In this document: positions 24,953 through 35,878 of the stretch, piece after piece | How positions within the stretch are numbered: the stretch's first letter is position 1 | How the letters are laid out: every line of letters starts with the position of its first letter | Assembly (NCBI RefSeq): GCF_048569485.1 | Contig: NW_027445261.1 | Location: 248,001 to 312,000, forward strand | Reading direction: 5' to 3' | Length of the DNA: 64,000 nt | DNA from: Anomaloglossus baeobatrachus | Taxonomy: Eukaryota; Chordata; Amphibia; Anura; Aromobatidae | Position numbers and translations under genes: made by a program | The notes under the pieces: generated by a model | What the model was told of the DNA's origin: nothing | The model's input: only the letters and a program-made list of their open reading frames with translations | The model's database searches: none

Positions 24953-25760
24953 AAATCAAAACATCCTGTTTGCAACTAGGGCCCAAGTGCTGCCACTGAT
25001 GGGGTGGGTGTCTGTGTGGCCCAATTTTTGGAAAAAAGGGAGACTCCGCTTGGAGTAACCCTTGCTTGCTGTGTTTTTAAAAGAAGCCAAGATGAACAAG
25101 TCATGGGTCAGCAAAGACTTTATCTACCTACCCCGGTGTCATCCTGGGGACGGATAAGAATGGCGTATTTTTGAATGTGCTTGATGCAAATCAAAACATC
25201 CTGTTTGCAACTAGGGCCCAAGTCCTGCCACTGATGGGGTGGGTGTCTGTTTGGCCCAATTTTTGGAAAAAAGGGAGACTCCGCTTGGAGTAACCCTTGC
25301 TTGCTGTGTTTTTAAAAGAAGCCAAGATGAACAGAGCTGGGATCAGGAAAGACTTTGCTACCTACCCCGGTGTCATCCTGGGGACGGTTAATTATGGCGT
25401 ATTTTTGAAAATGCTTGATGCAAATCAAAACATCCTGTTTGCAACTAGGGCCCAAGTGCTGCCACTGATGGGGTGGGTGTCTGTGTGGCCCAATTTTTGG
25501 AAAAAAGGGAGACTCCGCTTGGAGTAACCCTTGCTTGCTGTGTTTTTAAAAGAAGCCAAGATGAACAGAGCTGGGATCAGGAAAGACTTTGCTACCTACC
25601 CCGGTGTCATCCTGGGGACGGTTAAGAATAGCGTATTTTTGAATGTGCTTGATGCAAATGTAGCTGTGAAGTGTACAACTGGGGCACAACTGCTGCCACT
25701 GAAGGGGTGGGTGTGTGTGGGGCCCAATTTTTGGAAAAAAGGGAGACTCCGCTTGGAGTC
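24953..25760. repeat. 234-bp tandem array, second part after CR1
   Basis: About three and a half units resume in phase after the CR1. The first unit again has the gene-like variant starting ATGAACAAGTCATGGGTCAG (about 25091), then a type A unit, then a type B unit, before the array ends at GGAGTCACCTTGCGG near 25757. Confidence 0.93.
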
Positions 25761-26090
25761 ACCTTGCGGTGTTTTACATGATTTTAGAATGGCGTGCCAT
25801 GCCTATATCTGTGTGTCCTCCTCTTTTTCCTTGTCCAGCTGTTTTGTTTTCGCATGAGTATATGTCCTTGTCACTTTCCCATGTGTTTGTGTTGTGTTGT
25901 GAGTTGTTTGTCACCTTTTGGACACCTTTGAGGGTGTTTTCTAGGTGTTTTACTGTGTTTGTGATTGCCTGCCATTGTTTCCTATTGGCTCGAGTTCGGT
26001 TCGTCGAACGTTCGACGAGCCGAACTCGAACGGGAGCTCCGTTCGGCGAACCGACCTCGAGCCGAACCGGGACCGGTTCGCTCATCTCTA
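25761..26090 (+). other. hAT-B 3' terminal region with nested inverted repeats
   Basis: A T/G-rich segment is followed by dense GAACCG/CGGTTC and CGAGTTCGG-type inverted motifs at 25988-26080 that end in the terminal CGCTCATCTCTA. The clustered short inverted motifs are likely transposase-binding subterminal repeats. There is no coding potential. Confidence 0.7.
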
Positions 26091-26435
26091 CTCCTGGACA
26101 TAGCATTCGAATTACCAGGTCCCTGAAGGCTGAAATGCGTAGTGGCCGGAAATCATGAACAATTACAATGGGCGTATGTGCTGTAGATCCTGCGTCAGTT
26201 GTAGCTTGGAACTTTGTCTTTTCACGGATTTGCCCGTCTCTCATGGTGTTGGGCTATTTTCGGATCAAAATGGTGTGTCCCTCCTTGGCCCGTATCATGG
26301 GTTATTTCAGGGGCAAATTTAACTCTCTTAGCACTTTTCTCCTTAATTGTGGCCGTTGAATTGTGGGGTCAAGGTCTATCCAACCAGCATATTTGTTGTT
26401 TTTCAGACAATTTAGGGCTCGTGCATAGTAATAAT
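26091..26435 (+). mobile_element. DIRS-like retroelement fossil, right piece (RT thumb / RNase H)
   Basis: This continues the fossil interrupted by hAT-B. Plus-strand frames show an RT thumb block and RNase H-like blocks (VAVELWG, then a SDNLGLVH-type segment) of the kind found in DIRS elements. It is broken and old. No terminal repeats were identified. Confidence 0.65.
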
Positions 26436-26565
26436 AACACAGGTTTCCAAGGGTAAAAATTTTTGAAAGATGTGATTTTTTTCATACTTTCGATCATTGG
26501 ACTCAGTAAAAATATTGAAAAAATATCATCACGTACAGTTTTTTCACAAACACTGATTCTATAGG
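26436..26565. other. Short unassigned stretch before LTR-1
   Basis: This 130-bp AT-rich stretch lies between the DIRS-like fossil and the first solo LTR. It contains a TTTCCAAGGGTAAAAATTTT block resembling the sequence just right of the LTR (27353 on), and may be upstream sequence of the decayed gene. No firm call. Confidence 0.3.
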
Positions 26566-27347
26566 TGTTAGGGCCAGGTGGACGGGCAGACCCAGGAGGT
26601 GGATCCACTGGGCCGAACACCTTAATGAAGGCAAGGGGTCCGGTAGCCGGAGCACTACGGGTAGCAGGACAGTCCGTGCAAAAGAGTGGAATGGAGAAGT
26701 CCCTGGGACCACGGAGTCACTGATGGTAGTCCGGGTGACGGAGCTCAGGTTCGGAGGCCGAGATGTCAGGCAGAGTCCGGAACCGATGGAGCGAGAGGAC
26801 GGGTCACCACAGGGATCAGAGATGGTACGGACTGACGGGATGGCAGATAGTCAGCGTTCGGGGTTCGGGAATCGGCAGGACCGGATGGCGAGGCAGGAGC
26901 GGCTCTAGAAGAGAGATAGGTAAGTATATCACAGAGACACAAGGAGACCTGACTCCTAGCTTAGGAAACACGAAGAACAGGCCCCGCCCACTTGGACATT
27001 AAACCCCTTTATACCCTGTACCTGTGTGTTCAATTTCCTGTCAGTGGACGCTGGCCCTTTAAGAGAGGGTCAATGACCGCGCGCGCGCCCTAATGCGCAT
27101 GCGCGAGGCCCGGGTGCCAGAAGCCAGGGCAGGGAGCGGTGTATAGGAAGCAGGGGAGCCGGCCTGGAGCAGGGCTGCCGACGGGCGCCGGGAGCGGGGA
27201 CCGGGCCGCCTGGGGACCGCAGGTGGTGGAGGCTGGAGACCGTGGAGCGGGGGATGTCTGCCAGAGGAGCCGGGGAGCGAAGCAGGGAAGCCGGGGAGCG
27301 TGGCAGGTGAGTCGGGGGGCAGAGCAGGGGACCCGGAGAGCGTGACA
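26566..27347. mobile_element. Solo LTR 1 (5-bp TSD ATAGG)
   Basis: This 782-bp segment starts with TGTTAGGG and ends with GCGTGACA (TG...CA), flanked on both sides by ATAGG (26561-26565 and 27348-27352). There is no internal coding region, which fits a solo LTR left by recombination. A TTATACCC stretch near 27009 may be the TATA region. The 3' half is very GC-rich. The superfamily is not assignable, but a 5-bp duplication suits gypsy or ERV-type elements. Confidence 0.85.
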
Positions 27348-27564
27348 ATAGGTTTCCAAAAGGTTAGAATTCTGAAAAGATTCCCTCCATACTTTTCTGA
27401 AGATGGTGCTCTAGTGTATTTAAGCGATGTTCCTGTGCTGATGGAAAATGTAACATTAAGTACAATGTGAGCGAGTGGAGACACGTCATTGTTTCATCCA
27501 AAAAGTCTGAAAGCTGTGCTACTGCTCAATGGCAGTAAGTATTCTTCAGTGTGTGTAGGGCATG

Positions 27565-28478
27565 TGTCGCGGGCAGAGGGGCCACGCACGCTACGCTCGG
27601 GTTCGGGGACTTCTGCTGCTGCTGCTGCTCGGTGGCTCGAGCGGAGGGCCAGATCCGGGGACTCGAGCAGCGCTCCTCGCCCACGAGTGAAAAGGGGGTG
27701 GTTTGTTTGGGGAGATAGTTAGTGACGTCACCCACAGGTCGTGGTGATAATGGGCACCACCACTGCTGGTGACGGGGATCCCGGGAGCGATGGCAGGGAG
27801 CAGCTAGGATGTTGGTTCCCCCTCCGTGGGTAGGGGTTGGTGATCCCGGGGCCCGGTGGCGGTACGGGGAGGCTGGGTGGCTGGGGTGTACGTACCGAGG
27901 GAGCCCGTTTGCCCGCAGGCGCTGGCCCTTGGATCTCTAGCCTATGGCGGTGGCTTTTTATCCTCACGGTGTGGACGGTTGCCTTCTGTCGGGTCTTGGG
28001 TGTTAGGGAACCCCTGGGATTCCGGTCACTCTCGGATTTGACCATTGTCGGCGGCTCCTAGCCTGGTCAGGGTCCAATGGCCCTGCCTTTGTGCTTGGTA
28101 CAGATCCGCTCACCGGTTCAGTTCCCCTCGGGTCACCGCCCGTCCCCGGTCCTACGGTTCAGCTGACTTGTACCACCTCCTGCAGACGGCCACCACCGTC
28201 TGCCGACCTTGCTGACAGTGCCTGGGCTCCTACCCAGACACTAACAGTTTCTGTCCTCTCACTTTCCACTACAAAACTAAACTAACTGCTTTTTCCCGCC
28301 TCCAGGCCTGTGAACTCCTCGGTGGGTGGGGCCAACCGCCTGGCTCCGCCCCACCTGGTGTGGACATCAGACCCTGGAGGAGGCAACAAGGATTTTGTGT
28401 GACTGATGTAGACTATCCAGGGGAGGGGGTGTGTGTGATTTTGTGTTTGTGACTGCCTGGCTAGTCCAGGGCGTCACA
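27565..28478 (-). mobile_element. Solo LTR 2 (TSD CATG), minus orientation
   Basis: This 914-bp segment starts TGTCGCGGGC and ends GGGCGTCACA, flanked by CATG (27561-27564 and 28479-28482). Its reverse complement begins TGTGACGCCCTGG and shares internal blocks (for example GGGCCAGCGCCTGCGGGC) with solo LTR 4, so the two are members of one LTR family inserted in opposite orientation. There is no internal coding region. Confidence 0.85.
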
Positions 28479-28628
28479 CATGCTATGCACTTGGAAGAAA
28501 GCTGTGAGAATTTAGACTTTATTCTCAAGAAACTTAACTACAAGGAGCATGGGTGGTCAATATGTGGTGGTCTAAAAATGTTCTCATTGCTTCTTGGGCA
28601 GCAAGGAGGATATATTAAATACCCATGC

Positions 28629-29335
28629 TGTTCTGCCTCATGGCAGCCTGCTAATAGTCATTCATTGAAATTTCTGTTACAACCCCTAGAGGTCATTGTT
28701 ATTCTTTTGAATTGCTGAGTTTCCCTTTAAGCTAAATGTATTCTGGGTAAGGAATGCCTCCCTGAGCTGAGAAGAAGCCTGCAGCCATTTTCTCTTTGGA
28801 TTTGTCAGGAAAGGACATGCCGACTTACCTCTCTGTACATTCACCCCTGCCTAGTGTAATCCGGTGAGCAAAGCAAATTACATGTGTTAGTGATAGAATC
28901 CTAGATGGAAGAGTGTAGTAAATGCATTGTACATTGTACTTCTACACCTTTAGTGTCATCCCTGTCTTGTTTGTCTAGATAAGATTTCTATGCATTGCAG
29001 ATGCAGTGACCTTTCACCTACATTCTCGTAAGAACTGCATCTCATGTACTGTTATGCTATGTTAACTCTGTATTAACACTGTACTGACTGTAATCATTTT
29101 CTTGTTATAGTTTTTACCCGTATAAAACAGTATCTTGGATATACCGTATTCTGTCTTCAACTGCATCTTGGATATTCCTATATTCACTGTATATTCCATG
29201 TATACTGCAATCAAGTTCACGTTACCAGCTAATAAATCAAGGCTATTGAACTCCACAGTCTGTTTATTTGAAATGTGAACTAGGGTTTAGCTGTATGCTA
29301 GAGATTCACAGCATTACGTAAAAGAAGGCAGAACA
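28629..29335 (+). mobile_element. Solo LTR 3 (TSD CATGC)
   Basis: This 707-bp segment starts TGTTCTGCC and ends GGCAGAACA, a perfect 9-bp inverted terminus. It is flanked by CATGC at 28624-28628 and 29336-29340. TATAAAACAG at 29120 and AATAAA at 29231 sit where an LTR promoter and poly(A) signal would be expected, giving plus orientation. It is a different family from LTRs 1, 2 and 4. Confidence 0.88.
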
Positions 29336-29601
29336 CATGCTTTTTGTGTGAATTGGAAAGCCAGGTTAGGACTCTTCACTGGAGCAAAAAAAATTGGCCA
29401 ACAAGAACATCTTTGTAACCGGGACTCAAGAACATTGTTGCATAAAGCTTAGTTGATCCCACCTAAAGTTCTCTTGCCACCACTCCACTGTAAGCTTGGA
29501 CTGATGAAGCTGTTTGTGAAAGCGCTACTGAAAGAAGGAGAGATGTTTAAGTACCTGTGTACCAAGTTTCAGGGACTGTCAGAATCAAGTCTGAAGGAAG
29601 G

Positions 29602-30394
29602 TGTGATGCCCTGGCAAAACCAGGTAGTTACAGATAGGCCCCCGCACAACACCTTTCCTCACTTAGGAAACACACAGCCGACCTGAAACCCTAGTCACCT
29701 AGGACCCTGAAGCCAGGACCGAAACCAGCGGCCTAGCTAATTAAATGATTGAGGGCAGGATTATAGGTCCTATCCCACCTAAAGTCCCTCAAAGAAGACA
29801 ACAGCCCACTGATAGGGATAAGGCCACCGCCAGGGTCCTTAGATCCCACGGGCCAGCGCCTGCGGGCACGGCTCCTTCGGCCATATCCAGCCGGGAGCGG
29901 ACTCCTGAGTTCCAGACCAGGCAGTCCACCATACACAAAAACAAGTGCAGAGTAAAGGACAGCGACCACCAGCCTGGGTGGGGGACCTGAATGCAACCGG
30001 CCGGGGCGGCAGGCCACCAGCACCTTTGGTTTACCGAAAGACTCGTGTGATTCATTTACTGTGAGTAACCAAACATCCCCCTGCTTGCTCAGGCGCGCCG
30101 GCCCTTGCCATCACCATACCCTGCACAAAGACACTGGGCCACGGGGCAATCATCCCTACACACGGAGGGGTTAACATCCAGCTGCCACTACATCTCTCCC
30201 GGGTATCCCATAACGGCAGCGGTGGTGTCCCACCTCACCACACACCGTTGGTGGCGTCACAAACTTAATACGGCCTAGCCCATACATCTACATTCCTCCT
30301 TTTATTCGACATGTCCGCGAGACCCCCGGGTCGAGCCACTCTCTTAGAAGGTCTGGATCCGACCAACGGCGGCTGCTGGCACAGGGGCAGCACA
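29602..30394 (+). mobile_element. Solo LTR 4 (same family as LTR 2)
   Basis: This 793-bp segment starts TGTGATGCC and ends GGCAGCACA. The flanks GAAGG and AAAGC form a degenerate 5-bp duplication, and the coding homology of the decayed gene resumes immediately outside. Internal blocks match the reverse complement of LTR 2. There is no internal coding region. Confidence 0.8.
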
Positions 30395-30840
30395 AAAGCA
30401 TTTTTGTGGGTTCGGATATTCAGAAACCCATGAATGAAGGATGACGTGTTTTAAACAATAATGAAAACTGTTGAAAAAAGGGCTTGGGACTCTTTGAAAG
30501 AAGCAATAAATACGTTTCTAGGTAACAACAAAGAATCAAAATTTAAGTCCATCGTGGAGAACATGCTGAAACGTTTCAAAGCCTTGGGTTGTCTAATGAA
30601 TTTGAAGTTACATTTTTTACATTCCTATTTGGACTACTTGTCTGAAAACCTTGGTGCTGGTGGGAAGAACAAGAAGGTTTTCATCGGAATATCAAGGAGA
30701 TGGAACGACGATACCAAAGTAAATGAAACGTGAACATGATTGCCGGATGCTTCACAGAGAAGATCCACAGGCCTTCTATAAGAGAAAAGGGGGATCTAGA
30801 GAAAAGGAAAAAGTGCAAGAATAAATTTCTAATAAAGTTG

Positions 30841-31600
30841 CAGAATGACTGTACAATAAATAAATGTATTTTATATATAAAATTGTGAATATTTTTGGTT
30901 ACAATAAGTATTTTTCTTGTTCATGTCACTTGTATGTAACTTCACACATGGATTGTACAAAATCAATATTTGATGGTTAAAAAAAAATATTTTTTTTTTT
31001 TTTAAATCAGGACATTAGAAAACATAATAATCAGTCACTGGATTTGAAGTTTCATAAACCAAAATTTTACATAGCTGTGTAATTTGTCGGGCACCCACCG
31101 ACAATAGAATAGCGCCAGATTTAGGAAGCTGGCTGAGGTCTGCAAAGTCTGTAGCCAGGTGACAAAATTGTCCAACCTGGGTTTCTTCCTTAAGTAGTCT
31201 CTGGTATGATGATATGGTATAATCCTGGCAGCCGGAGTCGAAATCCCTAGATTGCGGTTATGATCTCCAATCGGAATTGGAGCCCCTAGATTGAAGCCAT
31301 GTAGCCAAGTGATCCTCTAGTTGAAGCCAAAGTCCCTAGACCGAGTCCACAAGGCATCCTGGTTCTGATCCCCTAGCCAGCTCCTAAGAGCTTAGACTAG
31401 ATCATGCAACATCCATCAACAACCTGGTGACTCCAAGAAGTCCCCTTTTATAGCCATAACCTTCCCTTAGGATATACTGTGCCCTTATCAGATTGGTTGT
31501 ACAAGGTTGCTTCTCTTATTGGATGAATTTCAAGCTGCATGGATAATGTTCATTTAAATGATGTGGATAGAAAGACTGAAGATATCTACATGTAGTCTGA
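30841..31600. other. Unassigned non-coding stretch
   Basis: An AT-rich beginning (30841-31010) is followed by sequence with repeated CCCTAGA/CCCTAG motifs (31240-31380). On the minus strand TATAAAAGGGG (31442-31452) looks like a TATA box, so part of this may be the terminal promoter region of another retroelement. No coding remnants are recognised. Confidence 0.35.
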
Positions 31601-32240
31601 AATCCATCATGAATCAATACTATTTTACACAGTCATAAGCAGCCCATGGGCATTCACCTGCATTCAAACCAATAACAGCTCATAGACCAGACAATCCATC
31701 TACCACTGGACCAAAGACAGGAAGTTAAATCCACTGCCTGCGGTAACCAACTTAATCCTATAGGCTACTCACACAACAAACCCAACAGAAAGGAAAAAAA
31801 CATGGCTTCGATTATCCATCCAATGAAAACGCATAACCATTGTGAGCCATTGGACAATGCAATTGGACACTTGGTGACATGGTGCACGGCCCAATGAATC
31901 AAGTCTTTACTTCATATTCACGGTTTAAGCCCTTGGGTTCTAATGTGCCCAGAGTACATATCCAGAAAGATTCTCTTTCTTTGAGCTAAACACAAGTCAA
32001 CAATACATTGTAAGCAGATTCTATTACCAGTCCCACACCATTTTGTGACGCATAATCACACAGTGATCCAATTAAGATTCCAAGTCATCGAACATGTCCA
32101 AGCCATACGCAGAGGAGGCAATAGAATTAGGAAGCTCAAAGAAAGGGAATCTTTCTGGATATATACTCTGGGCACATTGGAACCCAAAGGCTTAAACCAT
32201 GAATATGAAGTACAGACTTGATTCATTGGGCCATGCATGG
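31600..32240 (+). mobile_element. Penelope-like element 3' end, copy 1 (with long inverted repeat)
   Basis: The plus-strand remnant carries the C-terminal signature of Penelope-like elements (the region after the GIY-YIG endonuclease): an RRGG stretch, then a REsFWIYTL-like block and KGLN. The segment 31885-31987 is the inverted complement of 32140-32232, giving a stem of about 100 bp with a 150-bp loop. A closely related copy lies at 43244-43858. It is a broken fossil. Confidence 0.65.
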
Positions 32241-33462
32241 ACATAATGGACATAATTCTAATAGGCAGGACAGGTAATAAGGAGCACAAGTTATATGCTA
32301 AAATGTGTTGTGTGACAAGACAGACACAGGAAAGGACATGATAACAGGTGTAGGGACCAACAAGGTGAGACAAGGGGTATCAGGATAGGGTCAAGTAGGT
32401 ATGAATGTAGTAATGGGGCAGGCATAGAGAATTGTATGTGAATGTGAATTACAATAAATCACTAAGGAAAGGAATATGTGAGTGTGTGCCTAATGTAAAC
32501 TAATATTGTACTGGCAAAATTATAGATGGAAAGGGAGAAGGGGAGGGGGGAGAGAGGAGGCTGTAATTGACTACAAGGGTATGAGTTATGAGTGATCATA
32601 GGGATAGTGTTACATAAGTGGAAATACCTATGGAGGACCGGATGTGTAAGCGCATACCTTATACAAACCTATAGAGTGCTGATGGGTGAGAGTGTGATGT
32701 TAGATATAAGACATCCTATAGTGAATAGTGAGCCGTAATCAAGTGCAACAGGGATATTTCACGTGACTATGGGAACCTGGAAGGTAAAGAAAGGGGAGAA
32801 AAAACTGTTAGACAAGGTAATCAGACATAATGTAACCAGTTGATCAGACATGATCACCTGGTTTGAGACCCCCTGCCTTACACTATATAGATATCATGTT
32901 CATTCCCCATCTATCTTGCTCAGGAGAGCATCTCCCTCCCCCGGCACCAAGAGCAGCTCATACTGAATTGTTACATTGACTAGTAACACTGCACACAGAA
33001 ATGCACCTTAATATTCCACTGTTAACCCTTTCCTCCCAGCAGTAACACACAACTCCTCACCTTGATATCATGGTGATTTATGGTCAGAATGACTTCAATG
33101 CGATCAGTGATTTCTATTCTAGCTCTGCTCACATAGATTTTATATCCACACTCAACTATAGGCCGTTCTTCATATTTTGGGGGATTTTAGTCAGATATAC
33201 TAGTTTGTGCCTGTATAGTATTGGTGTAGATGGGAGTGTAGGGCATGGGTTACATGGCACTGTGGTGGAATACTGATGGGAGGTATTGGTGCTGTGTTTG
33301 ATGCTTCTACTGGGTATTTTCCTACAAATACTGGAACAGCTCACTGCTTAGAATGATCCTTCCCAGCTCTATAATATATTATATATACCCCACAATGCAG
33401 GCTCACACACACATTTGTCTCAAGTGTGTTGTAGAGACACAGATACAGTCTTGGTCATGTGA
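32241..33462. other. Repeat-derived non-coding stretch
   Basis: There is no convincing gene here. A purine-rich run lies at 32525-32560. The segment 32513-32856 has an inverted copy at 43958-44300, so this is repeated sequence, probably untranslated sequence of the neighbouring Penelope-like element. Confidence 0.45.
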
Positions 33463-34041
33463 CTAAAGGCTACTTTACACACTGCGATATCGGTCCCGAT
33501 ATCGCTAGTGTGGGTACCCGCCCCCATCTGTTGCGCGACACGGGCAAATCGCTGCCCATGCCGCACAACACCGACCAGACCCGTCACACATACTTACCTG
33601 CCCGGCGACGTCGCTGTGTCCGGCGAACCGCCTCCTTTCTAAGGGGGCGGTCCGTGCGGCGTCACAGCGACGTCACTGAGCGACCGCCCAATAGCAGCGG
33701 AGGGGCGGAGATGAGTGGCCGGAACATCCCGCCCACCTCCTTCCTTCCTCATAGCGGCTGGGAGGCAGGTAAGGAGAGGTTCCTCGTTTCTGCGGTGTCA
33801 CACGGAGCGATGTGTGCTACCGCAGGAGCGACGAACTACATCGTTACTGCTGCAGTAACGATAATCGAGAATGGAGACCCATGTCACCGATGAGCGATTT
33901 TGCACGTTTTTGCAACGATGCAAAATCGCTCATCGGTATCACACGCAGCAACATCGCTAATGCGGCCGGATGTGCGTCACAAATTCCGTGACCCCAACGA
34001 CTCCGCATTAGCGATGTCGCAGCGTGTAAAGCCCCCTTTAG
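33463..34041. mobile_element. MITE-like element, 579 bp
   Basis: This non-coding element has terminal inverted repeats of about 25 bp: CTAAAGGCTACTTTACACAC at the left and the complement of CTAAAGGGGGCTTTACACGC at the right. The interior is GC-rich with many GCGA/TCGC motifs. A strong hairpin at 33890-33936 has arms CGATGAGCGATTTTGCA. A target duplication could not be fixed, so the superfamily (hAT or PIF/Harbinger) is open. Confidence 0.75.
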
Positions 34042-35530
34042 TGGGAGTGGTGTACAGGGTCTTAGCAGTAAAGAGTATTCCATATTTCTGCCAGATACCC
34101 ACAGAGATATTGAAATCTGAAAAAAGAGACTTCTGCTCATTGAAGGTAAGAACTGCTCACATAGCGTTCAACTCCACAGCAAACGAGTGCTCTAGCACTG
34201 GCATCTCAGCAGGGATATTCCCCTACTACACATGTGTGTCTAGGTCACTGTGACAGTTTACAGGACATAACTCAGGGCACCTAGACAGAAGGCAGAGGGA
34301 CTACTTTCTATTTCTGGTGTAGAGCTTAGTACAATATATATATATTTATACTATTACATGGGACACATGTACCTTGTATTACCATTATTCGCTGTATATG
34401 AACCCCTTTTCTCCGGGCATTATTTGTCTATAGCATTTTTCACGAACCTGAGGCAACTGAGAACCCTTCAGTGAAGGAATTCCACTAACCCTCACAATAC
34501 CTACCAGGGGCCTCCCTGCAGTAACTCAGGTAGTTGTACCCATTCTCTTTCCGCATTCTATGTGTTCTTCTTCTTTCTTCTTTTTTTTCTTTTTTCTTCT
34601 TTTTATTTCTATCATGTAGTTCAGGGGTTTATAGATATATGTCCTGCATCTCATATTTCCTTTAGTGGTGCTTCTTACCCATTCTCATATCATTTACCCT
34701 AGTATTTCATGATCCTGAGGCGACTGAGAACCCTTTAATAAAGGAATCCTTTTTCACCTGAATTGTCAAGTGATACTTACCAGTGACTATCACGTAATGT
34801 TACAGGTAGTTCCATTTTCTTCCTCTTCTTTCTCTCCTTTCTTCTTTGTCACACGGTCCATTGTGTTATAGCCCAAGTGTCATGATAACACTTGTACCAT
34901 CTTTTCATTTAGATTCCACCTACAATTATTTACCGATTCCAGTTCTGGAATAGGCTTTCATCATCTACTCACTAGAATTCTCAAGTTCATAAGGTACTGA
35001 GACATATACATGTTCACACCATTATAAAGAACAAAGTATAAACATTGAGGTTTTTCTCACACCCATGTTCCTGTGTTCTTTGATATGATATGTGTTCATT
35101 TCCTTCACTATATAGGATTGCAAGTTTTCCATTTGTACCTTAATGGCAATGACGCTATACAATTGAACACATATCATCCTGTTATCCATATAGGTGTGTA
35201 TTTACCTGCTTGACTATTTTTGGTTGTTTGATCCAGAATGTTTCTCCAGATAGGTCATGTGGAAATTTTCTTTCCTCAGTACAAATGTTTTCACTATGGC
35301 TTTGGAAAATTTTTTTGTATGTGCATCATGGTCATTTGACCCATTGTACTCTCAAGTAGCAATATATTGTACTGTTATGTTGTACTATGTACTAATTACG
35401 TGTTTATATGGTTTTGTAACCCTTTATGATCTTAGATAACTTTATCCTTGATAAAGACCTAAAAACAAGCTCGAAACGTTGGATGAATTATCCTTTTGCA
35501 CAAATAAAGAATTTTCAGCATTCTAAGAGT
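34042..35530 (+). mobile_element. Penelope-like terminal region (non-coding)
   Basis: The stretch contains two diverged copies of a CCTGAGGCAACTGAGAACCC-type block (34448 and 34710) and polypyrimidine tracts. Near the end a TTGATAAAGACC ... CGAAACGTTGG motif (35448-35484) is followed by AATAAAGAATTTTC. This motif plus poly(A)-like ending is typical of the terminal repeats of Penelope-like retroelements, some of which carry hammerhead ribozymes. It is degenerate and has no coding region. Confidence 0.5.
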
Positions 35531-35878
35531 TCTTTTCTTACGTTATTGATCACTATAGTGTACCAGAGCTATTTCTATTGAATTGACTCTTATTTTTTCT
35601 GAGCACCTGCTATATACACAGTGAGCCAGACATATTCAATTTTCATTCAGAAGGCAGAGGGAAGCCTTAGCAGCTGAGCCTATATCTTGGCTTGTGAGCA
35701 TTAGAACAGGCCGGCGATTACAGGGTAACATGAAAAATGTCCAGCTTGCATTATGACTAGAACATGACAATATCCTTTTAAGTACTAACCTATGATGCGT
35801 TCCTAAGCAGTTGATGTTATATGTTCTACATTTCATTTTCTGCATACTTTACAAGTAGTAGAATTTGCTTTGATATAG
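35531..35878. other. Probable intron upstream of SET exons
   Basis: No feature is recognised in these 350 bases except the final polypyrimidine-poor acceptor TTTGATATAG at 35869-35878, which precedes the first SET-domain exon. Confidence 0.35.

Larger units (their letters stand above)
12576..26090 (+). mobile_element. hAT DNA transposon 'hAT-B', left full copy
   Basis: This 13.5-kb hAT element is bounded by TAGAGTTGAGCG at the left and CGCTCATCTCTA at the right, with perfect 8-bp target duplications CTCCTGGA (12568-12575 and 26091-26098). The order is TIR, a promoter region, a 22-copy 138-bp array, a BED-finger hAT transposase, an about 15-copy 234-bp array interrupted by a CR1, then a GC-rich inverted-repeat-rich terminus. 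It sits inside a DIRS-like fossil. It is exceptionally long for a hAT: about 6.7 kb is satellite and 1.8 kb is the CR1. Confidence 0.93.
27353..30840 (+). pseudogene. Decayed gene of an uncharacterised metazoan family, split by three LTRs
   Basis: Four coding remnants lie on the plus strand in order: 27353-27564, 28479-28628, 29336-29601 and 30395-30800. They carry blocks I recognise from a widespread multicopy protein family of unknown function in cnidarians, arthropods and vertebrates: a SLKAVLLLNG block, an ICGGLKMF...LLGQQGGY block, LPPLHCKLGLMK..VKAL, and LGCLMNLKLHFLHSYLDYL...ENLG. Homology resumes at each LTR edge, so the LTRs entered one continuous copy. The remnants contain stops and frameshifts, so it is a pseudogene. 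AATAAA motifs follow at 30820-30860. It looks intronless. The function, and whether the family is itself mobile, are unknown to me. Confidence 0.75.

Noticed and set aside
20421-25857. Repeated 76-codon open frames in the 234-bp array
   Set aside because: Each is the same unit read in one frame. The unit includes a relic of the transposase end but no start context or independent gene.
27059-27484. Several overlapping Pro/Arg-rich open frames in solo LTR 1
   Set aside because: GC-rich sequence lacks stop codons by composition. Three frames are open at once, and none matches a known protein.
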